A stretch of 55,717 bases of DNA, taken from assembly GCF_015206995.1 (NCBI RefSeq), contig NZ_JADEXR010000027.1:1-55717 (forward strand). The letters run 5' to 3'. Of this stretch, positions 41,037 to 49,903 are shown one piece after another. This DNA is from an aff. Roholtiella sp. LEGE 12411. Lineage in GTDB: Bacteria > Cyanobacteriota > Cyanobacteriia > Cyanobacteriales > Nostocaceae. The notes under the pieces were generated by a model. It was not told the origin of the DNA, searched no databases, and was given only the letters and a program-made list of their open reading frames with translations. Each line of letters opens with the position of its first letter. Position 1 is the first letter of the stretch. The translations under genes were made by a program, and so were the position numbers.

Positions 41037-42470
41037 ATGAACTTATATAAAAACTTAGACATAGATAAAGTATTGGAGATTTTGGATGAACAAGTGCTTC
41101 AAAATACCGGAAGGCATTTACTGGAATCTGAAAGGCTTTTAATTAAAGGGTCTTGGTACGGACGAGACTATAAGGAGATGGCAAGCGATTCTGGATACAA
41201 CTCGGACTATCTGCATAGAGAATTGGCTCCACAGTTATGGGCAATGCTTTCAGAAGTTATTGGTGATGGAGTACCAGTTAAAAAAATATCTTTGAAAGCT
41301 GCTTTGCTTAAGCTAGTGAGAAAGGATTATCTTGGGCTTGAAGTATCCAAGCTGAACAATGATTGTTTGGTGGGCAATACGAGAATTTATGGAGAATTAC
41401 CTAAAATAGAATCTTTTTATGGTAGAGAAAAGGATATTAGCGAATTAAAAAATCAAATCAATCATTTGAAGCGGCGCTGTATATCTATAACTGGAGTTGG
41501 AGGAATTGGAAAAACTTTATTAGCAGCCAAATTAGTAGAGGAAACGCTTTTAGACAATTTAAATATGTATGAGACTATAGCTTGGATAAAAATTAATTCA
41601 TCTATGGACAATCTATTTAGTAAGTTAGCTAACGCTTTTAATTTGGAAGTAAATAATGAATCTATCGAAGACAAAACTTTAATATTATCAAAATATTTTC
41701 AATTGCATCGGTCTTTATTGGTAATAGATGGATTTGAACAACTAGGGCAAATAGATAATTTCAAGAAGAGATTAGAATATGAAAAATTGTTTATTCAACT
41801 AGCAGGAGAACAGCATCAAAGCTGTACGATTATAACAAGCCAATTACCTTTAGAAGAAGTTATTTATGCAACCAAAAATCTTTCCATTGGTTCTTTCCGC
41901 CTAGAAGGCTTAGAGGAGCGTGCAGCCATGCGAATGTTAAATGAAAAAGGTTTATGGGGAAACCAATGTAAAGAGTTAATTAAAATGCATCGTGGAAATC
42001 CGTCAGAGCTAGAAGAAGTTGCTGACAGAATTCATCGACTTTTTGAAGGGAGTGTCAAAAAATTTTTTGACTATAGGACTACTGTTATTGGACAATTACT
42101 TCAATCTATGCTAAATCAGCAATTTGGACAGCCTGGACTTTTAAGTGATGTTCAAAGACAAATAATGATTTATTTAGCGGAGTCAACTTTAGAAAGTTCA
42201 CCTCCAATTCAATTTTCTAAGATTATTGATGCTTTAAAAAAACGATTAGGTTTAGAAGTATCAATTGCTGAAGCGATTAGAGCAATAGAAATTTTAGAGC
42301 AACGTTCTTTAGTTGAAACTTATAGAAAATCAACCAATCAAGAAGTTAGTTATAATTTACAGCCAGTTATCAGGAAGTACATTTTAGTAGATCCATTTAA
42401 GCTGGTTCATAGAAAAACAAGTGAGTTACAAACAGGTGAGTCACAGACAAGTAATTTTATCCAGGAGTAA
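41037..42470 (+). CDS. NB-ARC/STAND ATPase with N-terminal HTH-like domain
   Basis: 477 aa. The first ~100 residues (a helix set with a YKEMASDSGYNSDYLHREL recognition-helix pattern) resemble the HTH-like domain found at the N-terminus of cyanobacterial vWA-MoxR-associated/STAND proteins. The ATPase has Walker A GVGGIGKT (153-160), Walker B LLVIDG (D231), and TIITSQ sensor-like strand, followed by winged-helix segments. No WD40/TPR sensor or effector follows in this chain, so it may signal through partners. The kinase gene starts 2 nt after its stop, and both use the same transcript. Confidence 0.75.
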   Translation: MNLYKNLDIDKVLEILDEQVLQNTGRHLLESERLLIKGSWYGRDYKEMASDSGYNSDYLHRELAPQLWAMLSEVIGDGVPVKKISLKAALLKLVRKDYLGLEVSKLNNDCLVGNTRIYGELPKIESFYGREKDISELKNQINHLKRRCISITGVGGIGKTLLAAKLVEETLLDNLNMYETIAWIKINSSMDNLFSKLANAFNLEVNNESIEDKTLILSKYFQLHRSLLVIDGFEQLGQIDNFKKRLEYEKLFIQLAGEQHQSCTIITSQLPLEEVIYATKNLSIGSFRLEGLEERAAMRMLNEKGLWGNQCKELIKMHRGNPSELEEVADRIHRLFEGSVKKFFDYRTTVIGQLLQSMLNQQFGQPGLLSDVQRQIMIYLAESTLESSPPIQFSKIIDALKKRLGLEVSIAEAIRAIEILEQRSLVETYRKSTNQEVSYNLQPVIRKYILVDPFKLVHRKTSELQTGESQTSNFIQE

Positions 42471-42472
42471 AT

Positions 42473-44206
42473 GTGGTTTATTGCATAAATCACCTTTGCA
42501 CCCAGCGCCATAATCCTAATGACGCCGAAAAATGTTTAGCTTGCGGGAATTCTTTGTTGATAAACGGGCGCATTCGTTTGCTGCGCCCGTTGCGCTCTTT
42601 GGAAGAAAGCTTGTATGCTTACACAAATGTTTTTGAGGTTGAAGATGCTGGTACAGAGTTGCATCTAAAGCCTCAAATAAGAGTGATGAAAGTATTAAAG
42701 TGGAGCGAACCTAAATTAGTTGAGCTAGTTCAGCGAGAAGCTCGAATTTTACAACTGATTCAACACCCTGGAATTCCTCAGTCTACTAGGAATGATTACT
42801 TTACTTTTAAACTGAAAGACACCCTTATCGAGTTGCATTGCTTAGTGATGGAAAAGGTTGAAGGGGAGAATTTACGAGAATGGTTAAAAACTTATGGACG
42901 AATTCCTCAAAATGTTGCACTTGATTGGTTTTCACAGTTAATCAATATTCTTGATATCGTACATCGATCTGGCTTTTTTCACAGAGATATTAAGCCAGAA
43001 AATATCATTCATCAGCCTGATGGGAAATTGGTACTTGTTGATTTTGGTGCAGCGAGAGAGATCACTAGCACTTACTTAGCAAAAATTAGTACCAGCGGAG
43101 GCAGCAGTACAGGACTAGGTAGTGGGCATGAAATAACATCTGTTATTACACCTTTTTTTACTCCAATAGAGCAAATTAATGGTATGGCAGTACCACAATC
43201 CGATTTTTATGCACTGGGATGTACTTTTGTGAATTTACTCACGGGTATTTCACTGATGGAGTTACCAACGGATGAACAAACAGGAAGACTAAAGTGGAGA
43301 AAACATGCACCACAAATTAATCAACCTTTTGCTAATCTTCTTGATGATTTGATGACTGTCTCTCCTGGTAAACGTCCGCAATCTACACAAGTAATTTTGG
43401 AGCGTTTGGAGCGTCTACCATTTCAGTCAAAAATTAACCGAATAATTAAATCTAAACTCTTTGGATTAACTGTATTTGGCTTATTTTTATTAGTATTTGC
43501 TGGAGTTTGTAAAGGATATAATTTAGCTTTATCTAATTACTATTTTAATGAGGCTTCTCGTTACTTGAATGAACCTAAAAAATCTAGAAAATATTATGAG
43601 TTAGCTATAAAGCATAATCGAAAAGATGTAGCTGCATATAGCAATTTGGCACTAGCTTGTCAGCAACTTTCTGATATCACATGCGTAACTGAGAACTATG
43701 AGAAAACTTTTAAACTCAAACCCAATACTTGGGAAGCGCGATATGGTCTAGCAAATTTTTATGATGACCAAGGGAAATATGATTTAGCAGAGCAGCAGTA
43801 CAAGCTAGCGATTCAGTACAGTAATAACCAAGCGATGAATGCTGTTAGCAATTTAGCGCGAATAAAGAATAGACAAAAAAAATACTCTGAGGCAGCAGCA
43901 CTGGCACTTCAAGGTTTAAGTAGTACCAAAAATCCTGAATGGCAAGCTGGGCTGTACAAAAATTTAGGCTGGGCAAGATTCAAGCAGCAGCGTTACGCGG
44001 AAGCCGAAGATTACTTGCAAAAATCAGTAAAGCTGAACTTGAAAAGAATAGATGCCTACTGTTTACTAGCACAGACGTACGAAGCATTAGGTAACTTGAG
44101 CAAAGCCAAAATATATTGGGAAGTATGTCTGCTATCAAGATCCGGACTCCCAGAGGTACAAGAATGGAGAGAGCAAGTATTACGGCGGTTGCTTCAGAAA
44201 AATTGA
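42473..44206 (+). CDS. Zinc-ribbon Ser/Thr protein kinase with TM segment and TPRs
   Basis: 577 aa from a GTG, with AGGAG 7 nt upstream formed by the end of the previous gene. Order: a four-Cys ribbon (C4, C9, C21, C24), typical of cyanobacterial kinases; the kinase domain (K73, HRDIKPEN at 170-177, DFGAARE at 190-196, SDFYALG); a membrane helix near 325-343; and about five TPRs to the end. All catalytic residues are present. It probably anchors in the inner membrane with TPRs outside, sensing partners and acting with the ATPase upstream and the exported TPR protein downstream. Confidence 0.9.
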   Translation: MVYCINHLCTQRHNPNDAEKCLACGNSLLINGRIRLLRPLRSLEESLYAYTNVFEVEDAGTELHLKPQIRVMKVLKWSEPKLVELVQREARILQLIQHPGIPQSTRNDYFTFKLKDTLIELHCLVMEKVEGENLREWLKTYGRIPQNVALDWFSQLINILDIVHRSGFFHRDIKPENIIHQPDGKLVLVDFGAAREITSTYLAKISTSGGSSTGLGSGHEITSVITPFFTPIEQINGMAVPQSDFYALGCTFVNLLTGISLMELPTDEQTGRLKWRKHAPQINQPFANLLDDLMTVSPGKRPQSTQVILERLERLPFQSKINRIIKSKLFGLTVFGLFLLVFAGVCKGYNLALSNYYFNEASRYLNEPKKSRKYYELAIKHNRKDVAAYSNLALACQQLSDITCVTENYEKTFKLKPNTWEARYGLANFYDDQGKYDLAEQQYKLAIQYSNNQAMNAVSNLARIKNRQKKYSEAAALALQGLSSTKNPEWQAGLYKNLGWARFKQQRYAEAEDYLQKSVKLNLKRIDAYCLLAQTYEALGNLSKAKIYWEVCLLSRSGLPEVQEWREQVLRRLLQKN

Positions 44207-44265
44207 TCTAAACACGCCATTTCCGGTATGCTATCAACTAAATTGCAAGTAGCTTGATAAATATA

Positions 44266-45279
44266 ATGCTGATTGTACCAAAGTCAACAGCCCAAGGAGA
44301 AAGAAAAGTCTTTCAACTCCAAATTGCAGCAATTGTATCAATACTAATTTTTTCAAACTTTAGTAGTGCATGGGGTCAGAGGCCGCCAGTAGCAAGAGGC
44401 AATTTGCTAGTCCCTAAATGTGAGGTTGTAGCTCGTATTATTAGCGGTGATATTCGCTTGGCAGCAGGGAGCGAAGTTTGCAGCAAAGAAGATCAACTGC
44501 AACCAGCTAATGGAGCTACAGTAGAGGTTTTTTGTTATGCAAACGGAAATATTTTACAACTTTCCGGTGGTGCTATTAATGAACAATGCTCACAGACCTC
44601 TAATAACCAAGCTCAGTTTTGTATTCGTGAAAATAGATTCAATTGCTTCGATACCAAGGGGCCAGAGGAGTATGAAAATACACCAATACTAATTACTCCT
44701 TATAGTCCTTTAATCTTAAATACCCGTCCTACACTATCTTGGACTCCTGTTCGGAATGCTATCGGCTATATAGTACAAATTAAAGGTACAGGAGTCGAGT
44801 GGTCAAAGGAAGTTAATTCAACTTCACTGCCTTACCCCAAAGATGAACCAGCTATGCAATCTGGAATTATCTACGAAGTAAATGTACTTGCTAAAATGAC
44901 GGAACAAGAATTTATTGGCAAATCCTCTATCCTGATGATAATGCACGCGGACAAAGCGCAGCAGGCAAAAGCTATCATTGAGCGCATTCAAAGTCTGAAT
45001 TTATCTCCAGATAATTTAGCTGTAGACCTGGAGAATCTATATAAAGCAAACGACTTGTTAACTGAAGCAATTGAGGTTTTGAAAGAGCGAATTCAAGCAA
45101 GAACTCAAAATCCTACTATTTATCGAGCACTAGGAGATCGCTATCTAGATGTAGGCTTGCCTCAATTGGCAAGCCCTAAATATAGGATAGCAATGCAATA
45201 TGCGAAGCTTAGAGGGGATTTAAATGAATTAGCTAAAGCGCAAGCAGGACTAGAATTGTCGCTGTCAGTGGGACGATAA
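44266..45279 (+). CDS. Secreted TPR/Fn3-like protein
   Basis: 337 aa from the ATG at 44266; a TTG four codons earlier is a weaker choice. A signal peptide runs to about SSAWGQ (about 37-42). The exported part has a Cys-containing N-terminal domain (CEVVARIISGDIRLAAGSEVC), a Fn3-like segment (RPTLSWTPVRNAIGYIVQIKG) and TPR-like helices at the C-terminus (AIEVLKERIQ, YRALGDRYLDVG). This domain order recurs in cyanobacterial proteins beside kinases with TPRs, so it may be the periplasmic partner of the kinase. Exact role unknown. Confidence 0.7.
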   Translation: MLIVPKSTAQGERKVFQLQIAAIVSILIFSNFSSAWGQRPPVARGNLLVPKCEVVARIISGDIRLAAGSEVCSKEDQLQPANGATVEVFCYANGNILQLSGGAINEQCSQTSNNQAQFCIRENRFNCFDTKGPEEYENTPILITPYSPLILNTRPTLSWTPVRNAIGYIVQIKGTGVEWSKEVNSTSLPYPKDEPAMQSGIIYEVNVLAKMTEQEFIGKSSILMIMHADKAQQAKAIIERIQSLNLSPDNLAVDLENLYKANDLLTEAIEVLKERIQARTQNPTIYRALGDRYLDVGLPQLASPKYRIAMQYAKLRGDLNELAKAQAGLELSLSVGR

Positions 45280-45285
45280 CCATAA

Positions 45286-45514
45286 GTGAGAGGTTAAGGT
45301 GATGAACATTTTGTCAATAAGCAGTAGTACTTAAAATTATGCTGAAAATGGGGCTAATCAACAGAGTTTTTGGGCGTGCGATCGCCTCATATTTAAAAGC
45401 ATCATTCGTTTTTGCATTCAAAACAAACATTGAGTTTTATTTAATACTCAATATTCCAGCAAATTTTCAGCAAAGTTACTAATTGACAAAAAGTATTTTG
45501 TCTTAACCTCTCAC
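45286..45514. mobile_element. MITE-like element with long inverted ends
   Basis: Perfect 13-bp terminal inverted repeats (GTGAGAGGTTAAG at 45286-45298 and its complement at 45502-45514). Similarity continues inward with gaps (TTTGTCAAT.AG … GCTGAAAAT) to about 60 bp per side. The 229-bp element has no ORF. GGACGATAAC occurs just outside both ends (45271-45280 and 45519-45528). It lies between two convergent operons. No transposase was recognised. Confidence 0.6.
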
Positions 45515-45540
45515 AAATGGACGATAACTGATCCATAAAT

Positions 45541-45559
45541 GGAAGCAACTTATGCTTCC
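45541..45559. terminator. Hairpin after the CHAT gene
   Basis: GGAAGCA/TGCTTCC, a perfect 7-bp stem with a 5-nt loop, 14 bp beyond the CHAT gene stop on the minus strand. The T-tract is weak. It likely ends the two-partner secretion operon. Confidence 0.55.
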
Positions 45560-45572
45560 ACCGATAGTCGCT

Positions 45573-48104
45573 TCAAAGCCAGTCACCAACCAGAACAAAT
45601 CCGGCCCAAAAGTAAGGATGCTCATATTTAGGATTAGACATCAGCTTTAATTGTGCAAAGCGCAGTGCTTCGGCTTTAGGTAGACCATTTCTCAAGCCTC
45701 TGTATAATTCTTCCATCAGTAAAGTGGTAGATTCTGCTTCTACTAACCATAGGCTAGCAACTGTACTACGCGCACCTGCCTGTGCTGCTATCCCAGCAAT
45801 TCCTAATGCCGAGCGCCGATCTCCTTTCGCTGTTTGGCAAGCACTTAGGACAAGTAGATCAATTCCAGAACGTTCAGTTTTTAATAAAAATTTTAGTTCT
45901 TTAACAGTAACAGGAACGTCCCAAGCCAAGACAAAAGTTTTTTCTGGGTCAGAGCTAAATTGACCGTGAGTACTAAGATGAACAACTACAAGTTGATTCT
46001 CTTGCATCTTTCGTTGAAAATCGTCAGTGGTAAATTGGGCATTGAGTAGTAGTTCTGACCCGGCAGCAGTTTTTGTTTTAATGCTTGTGACTTCCTTTTT
46101 AACTTCAGGGAGAGCTTTGAAACTTTGAGGAACTAACGAATTATTGAAACTAGGCCCTATCTCAGAAACACCTGCAATTAATGCTCTAATATTTTTTGGA
46201 TTTAAAGCTCGGCTTGGCCAAAAATTGGAACTTGAAGCTATTGAAATGTTGTAATGCTTTACTAGATAATTTTCCCCATCGTACAGCATAGAAACAGGTA
46301 GATTTTGAAAGTAAGTATCTAGCACCAATACTAAATTCCCCGAATCAGGTAAATGCTTTTTGATAGGCGCAAATACTAGATTATAAATAGTTTGAGGGTA
46401 AATAATTAGATTAGATTGTTTAATTCCAGTAAGCTCCTTATTTTGAGCGCCAGAAATTAAACTATCAATACTATTGTTAAGTAGTTGGAAATCTATAGTA
46501 TGTCGATAAAGAGAACCTTGCGAAGTCCGAACAATTGCTTCGGCTCGGTTTTTTAATTTAATTAAATATATTATCGGTGGTAAGTTAGCTACTTTGGGAC
46601 TATCAATTAAAGAAACTGATGTTAGTCTGCCGCATTGTAAAAAAGTTTCTAATTCAGCGATTTTGAGCTTTTCTTGAGTTTTGATTACCTCTTCTAAGTT
46701 GGGGTTATTTTGAGATAGATTTAACTCCATATACTCTTGATAAACAGGTTCAACTTTCTCTTTAAACTCCCATTGAATTTCTGGATTAATTGTTAAAATA
46801 CTACCTCGAACTTTGTCAAGAGTACTGATAGTTGCTTTATATGCTTGCGTTGCCTTATCAAAATCATTAGTGCGCTGATATAAGCGCCCTAATTGCCATT
46901 GCCACTTGTAAGCAATGTCCCAAGCTTGTACTGATTGGGCTAGCCCCATCGCTTGTTTTAAATATTTTCTAGACTCGAGTTCTTGTCCTAAAGAGCTATA
47001 AATGTTGCCAACAGTTCCTGAAGCATAAGATTCTGCTCGTTCATTATCTAGCTGCTGAGCCAATGAGCGGGACTGTTGAGCAAAGAACAATGCTGCTTTC
47101 AATGGATTTTCGCCATTAGAGAAAACAGATTGCTTTAACTCACTGTTTTTGCTAATTTGTGTTAAATTTTCTGCAAAATTAAGCTGAGCGTAAATAGATT
47201 CAATTAGTGGAAGTTTCTCAAACTGATTCGGTGTTGTCAATAATTGTTTTACCAATATTTTAAGAAGTTGCCTTCTAGTTTCAATATCTATATTTGTTAG
47301 CTCGGGCCATTTCTCAATTTCTAGTAACAGACTTAATTGATATAATTGTGGCAATACCGGGATATCTCTCAGGTTTTGATATTGCTCGAAAGCTGAATTA
47401 ATGTTAGATCTAGCTATTATGAAAACTTTTTGTTTGCCTTCAGGGTCGTCCATTATCTGATATCGACTCTTAGCTTGATTATAAAGAGTGCGTTGCGTAT
47501 TCGCCTGACTTAATAATAATTGATTATTAAAACTTGATTCTAAACTCAGTTTTCTAGCCATTATAGAAGACTTTGACAAGACAACTGAAGAGGCTTCTAA
47601 ATCCCCAAGCATTCGTAACACATCACCTAAATTGCGAAGTCCGATTACTCGCACTTTTAGCATCGGTTGCTTTTGTAAAGCAAGGCTCAGCCGCTCTTGG
47701 GATTCTTTTAAAGAGTATTGTCTTTCTTGAAATGAATTAGTACAAAGCCAATTTTTCATTTCCAAAGCTTCAATGAGAACCTGGCAAGCTTGAGGGTACA
47801 TACCACTAGCCTGAAATGCCAAGCTTTGATTAATCAAGCTACCGCTCATTCCATTAGAGTCGTTTAATCGTTTGTAAGCTTTGTAAGCTGCTTGCCAAGT
47901 TTGTTGGGCTGCTTCAGTTTGTCCTTGATGGAGTTGCTTGTATCCTTGTTGAGTAAGGCTTTGTGCATAAGAATGTTCCGAGGGAGTAGACTGAGATTTT
48001 GCTTCCCCCTGACACAAAATTATCAGCAAGCTCAAAGATAGTCCTAAGCCTAAGTATTTCAAATTCGATAAGTAATAGATAAATAAACGCCGTTTTCTTG
48101 CCAT
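45573..48104 (-). CDS. CHAT-domain (caspase-like) protein with TPRs, exported or membrane-bound
   Basis: 843 aa. An N-terminal hydrophobic segment (about 12-33, ending in GEAKSQ) predicts a signal peptide or anchor. TPR-type helices fill about 40-440. The CHAT peptidase domain follows with the His of HLSTHGQF (near 712) and Cys of LSACQTAKG (near 753), then GIAGIAAQAGARSTVASLW and the final PYFWAGFVLVG motif. Catalytic dyad intact. The gene overlaps the TpsB gene by 46 bp, so it belongs to the two-partner secretion operon; it may cleave TpsA or a partner protein during export. Confidence 0.9.
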   Translation of the reverse strand: MARKRRLFIYYLSNLKYLGLGLSLSLLIILCQGEAKSQSTPSEHSYAQSLTQQGYKQLHQGQTEAAQQTWQAAYKAYKRLNDSNGMSGSLINQSLAFQASGMYPQACQVLIEALEMKNWLCTNSFQERQYSLKESQERLSLALQKQPMLKVRVIGLRNLGDVLRMLGDLEASSVVLSKSSIMARKLSLESSFNNQLLLSQANTQRTLYNQAKSRYQIMDDPEGKQKVFIIARSNINSAFEQYQNLRDIPVLPQLYQLSLLLEIEKWPELTNIDIETRRQLLKILVKQLLTTPNQFEKLPLIESIYAQLNFAENLTQISKNSELKQSVFSNGENPLKAALFFAQQSRSLAQQLDNERAESYASGTVGNIYSSLGQELESRKYLKQAMGLAQSVQAWDIAYKWQWQLGRLYQRTNDFDKATQAYKATISTLDKVRGSILTINPEIQWEFKEKVEPVYQEYMELNLSQNNPNLEEVIKTQEKLKIAELETFLQCGRLTSVSLIDSPKVANLPPIIYLIKLKNRAEAIVRTSQGSLYRHTIDFQLLNNSIDSLISGAQNKELTGIKQSNLIIYPQTIYNLVFAPIKKHLPDSGNLVLVLDTYFQNLPVSMLYDGENYLVKHYNISIASSSNFWPSRALNPKNIRALIAGVSEIGPSFNNSLVPQSFKALPEVKKEVTSIKTKTAAGSELLLNAQFTTDDFQRKMQENQLVVVHLSTHGQFSSDPEKTFVLAWDVPVTVKELKFLLKTERSGIDLLVLSACQTAKGDRRSALGIAGIAAQAGARSTVASLWLVEAESTTLLMEELYRGLRNGLPKAEALRFAQLKLMSNPKYEHPYFWAGFVLVGDWL

Positions 48105-49801
48105 GTTCGAGAGTTCGTATTTGTATCAACTGAAATTAAAGGAAGTCCCCAGTCGAGCCGAGCATTAAAGCGATCGCTTGACTGGTACTGCAAGCCTAAT
48201 CCCACAGAAGCTAAAGTGCCTGTAAAATCTGGGTTTAATTCATCAGATTTACCATTGTTCCAAGCAGTCCCTAATCCAATAAATGGTATTACGTGTATTT
48301 CTCCCTCTTCTCCTGTCCAAGCTCTTATACGTAATTCCGCAGAAATAAGAGCTGCATTGTCAGCTACAAAGGTATCTTCACGGTAGCCACGTATAGTAGT
48401 TGCACCGCCTAAGCTAAATTGCTCTAATGCGGCAAGGCGTCTGTCAGCCAATTGTATTTCTGCCCTTGCCAGTAAAACTACATTGCTAGATAGCTGCCGC
48501 AACCACGCAGCTTGACCTTGCCAGGATAAAAATTGACCATCAGGAGCAGAATTATTGATAGTTGCATCAAACGCATCAATGCCCCAACTAAACTCAGAGC
48601 GTAATAAGAAAGCTCCTTTAAGGTAACGTTGCGTCCAATCCTGGAAAAATCTCATAGCAGAAATTCGTGTACGCCCTGTTGAATCTGCTCCTTTAGTCAA
48701 CGGGTATGGAGTGCCATCAATTGATGAATCACTTTCGAGCCGGGAAAACGTCAATCCCAAAGCAAATTCTTGGTAGGATTTGTTGTCAGCTTTTCTGATT
48801 AATGGTTGACGATAAGTAAACTGGTAAGCACGAGCATTAGAAATAAGATCTAAACTACTAAATGGGCGTTCAATAATATTGGTCGAAGCATTTACGTAGT
48901 CAAACTGTAAAGTCCCATTTTGTGGATTGATGGGGATAGAATAGCTGGTTGCAATAGTGCTACTTCCATCAGTATTTCGATATCCGACACTCAAGCTATC
49001 ACCCAGTCCTAATAGGTTGGCATGATTTAATTGAATTCCACGTTGAAAGCTACCAACAGCAGGTGAACGATGGTTATCTAAAAAAGCTTCCGCCTTGAAT
49101 GGCTCTCGCTGCTTTACTAAAATGTTTAGGACAGTTTTACTGATTTGAGAGCTTTTATTTAATTCTGCCGAAATCGTCTCAATTAAAGGATCTTGCTGCA
49201 ACAGTAACAAAGCTTCAGTTACACGATTGCTATTAACAACTTCATTTTGGCTTGGTAAGCGTGAAAGAACGTAGTTTTGCAGGTGTGAGCCACCTGTAAT
49301 GTTAATTTTCTCCAGTTTTCCTTCGACTACCTGAATAGTGATTACTGCTCCATTCGCATTAATTGCTTGATTTTCATTAATTGGGATGAAAGCACCAGAA
49401 GTAACGTACCCTTGTTCTAAATATAAGTCTGTGACTGCACTCCGAGCAGCGTACAACTCAGTTAGAGTGATTTCTTTTCCTGTAAAAGGTGCAACTACTG
49501 CCTCTAGTTGTTGTGTGGTTAAAACTGTATTACCTTTGAAAACAAATCGGTCAACTTTAAAAGTTACTTGATTTGAATCAGGGATTTCATTAGGAGATTT
49601 AATAGAAGCAGGCTCTAGTGTTTGTTTTCCACTCGAAGGTAAAGGTGGTAGAACTTCTTGAGGTTCTCGTATTATTGGAATTGGTGTAGGAATTTGATCT
49701 GGATTGACTGTTTGCGCTAACACAGGCTTAACTGTTAAGCTCAAAATAATTAGAAAAACAATTGCTCCATAAGCATTATTTAAATATTTGAATTTTGGCA
49801 T
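48059..49801 (-). CDS. TpsB/FhaC/ShlB outer-membrane transporter
   Basis: 580 aa. A signal peptide ends VLAQ (about 27-30), followed by a Pro-rich linker, two POTRA-like domains (about 75-230, with FKVDRFVFKGNTVL) and a 16-strand barrel. The barrel includes the conserved RGY element (GGATTIRGYRED) and ends in a C-terminal strand with aromatic residues. It exports the TpsA protein across the outer membrane. It lies 102 bp after the tpsA gene. Confidence 0.9.
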   Translation of the reverse strand: MPKFKYLNNAYGAIVFLIILSLTVKPVLAQTVNPDQIPTPIPIIREPQEVLPPLPSSGKQTLEPASIKSPNEIPDSNQVTFKVDRFVFKGNTVLTTQQLEAVVAPFTGKEITLTELYAARSAVTDLYLEQGYVTSGAFIPINENQAINANGAVITIQVVEGKLEKINITGGSHLQNYVLSRLPSQNEVVNSNRVTEALLLLQQDPLIETISAELNKSSQISKTVLNILVKQREPFKAEAFLDNHRSPAVGSFQRGIQLNHANLLGLGDSLSVGYRNTDGSSTIATSYSIPINPQNGTLQFDYVNASTNIIERPFSSLDLISNARAYQFTYRQPLIRKADNKSYQEFALGLTFSRLESDSSIDGTPYPLTKGADSTGRTRISAMRFFQDWTQRYLKGAFLLRSEFSWGIDAFDATINNSAPDGQFLSWQGQAAWLRQLSSNVVLLARAEIQLADRRLAALEQFSLGGATTIRGYREDTFVADNAALISAELRIRAWTGEEGEIHVIPFIGLGTAWNNGKSDELNPDFTGTLASVGLGLQYQSSDRFNARLDWGLPLISVDTNTNSRTWQENGVYLSITYRI

Positions 49802-49903
49802 AACCCCAAAGGTTTATGATGGTACAAGCTGAAGCAATTTTCTCAAAATCTAAAGATTTTTTCAGTGAAAACAGTCTAAACTGATGTTTTTGTTTGATAT
49901 CTT

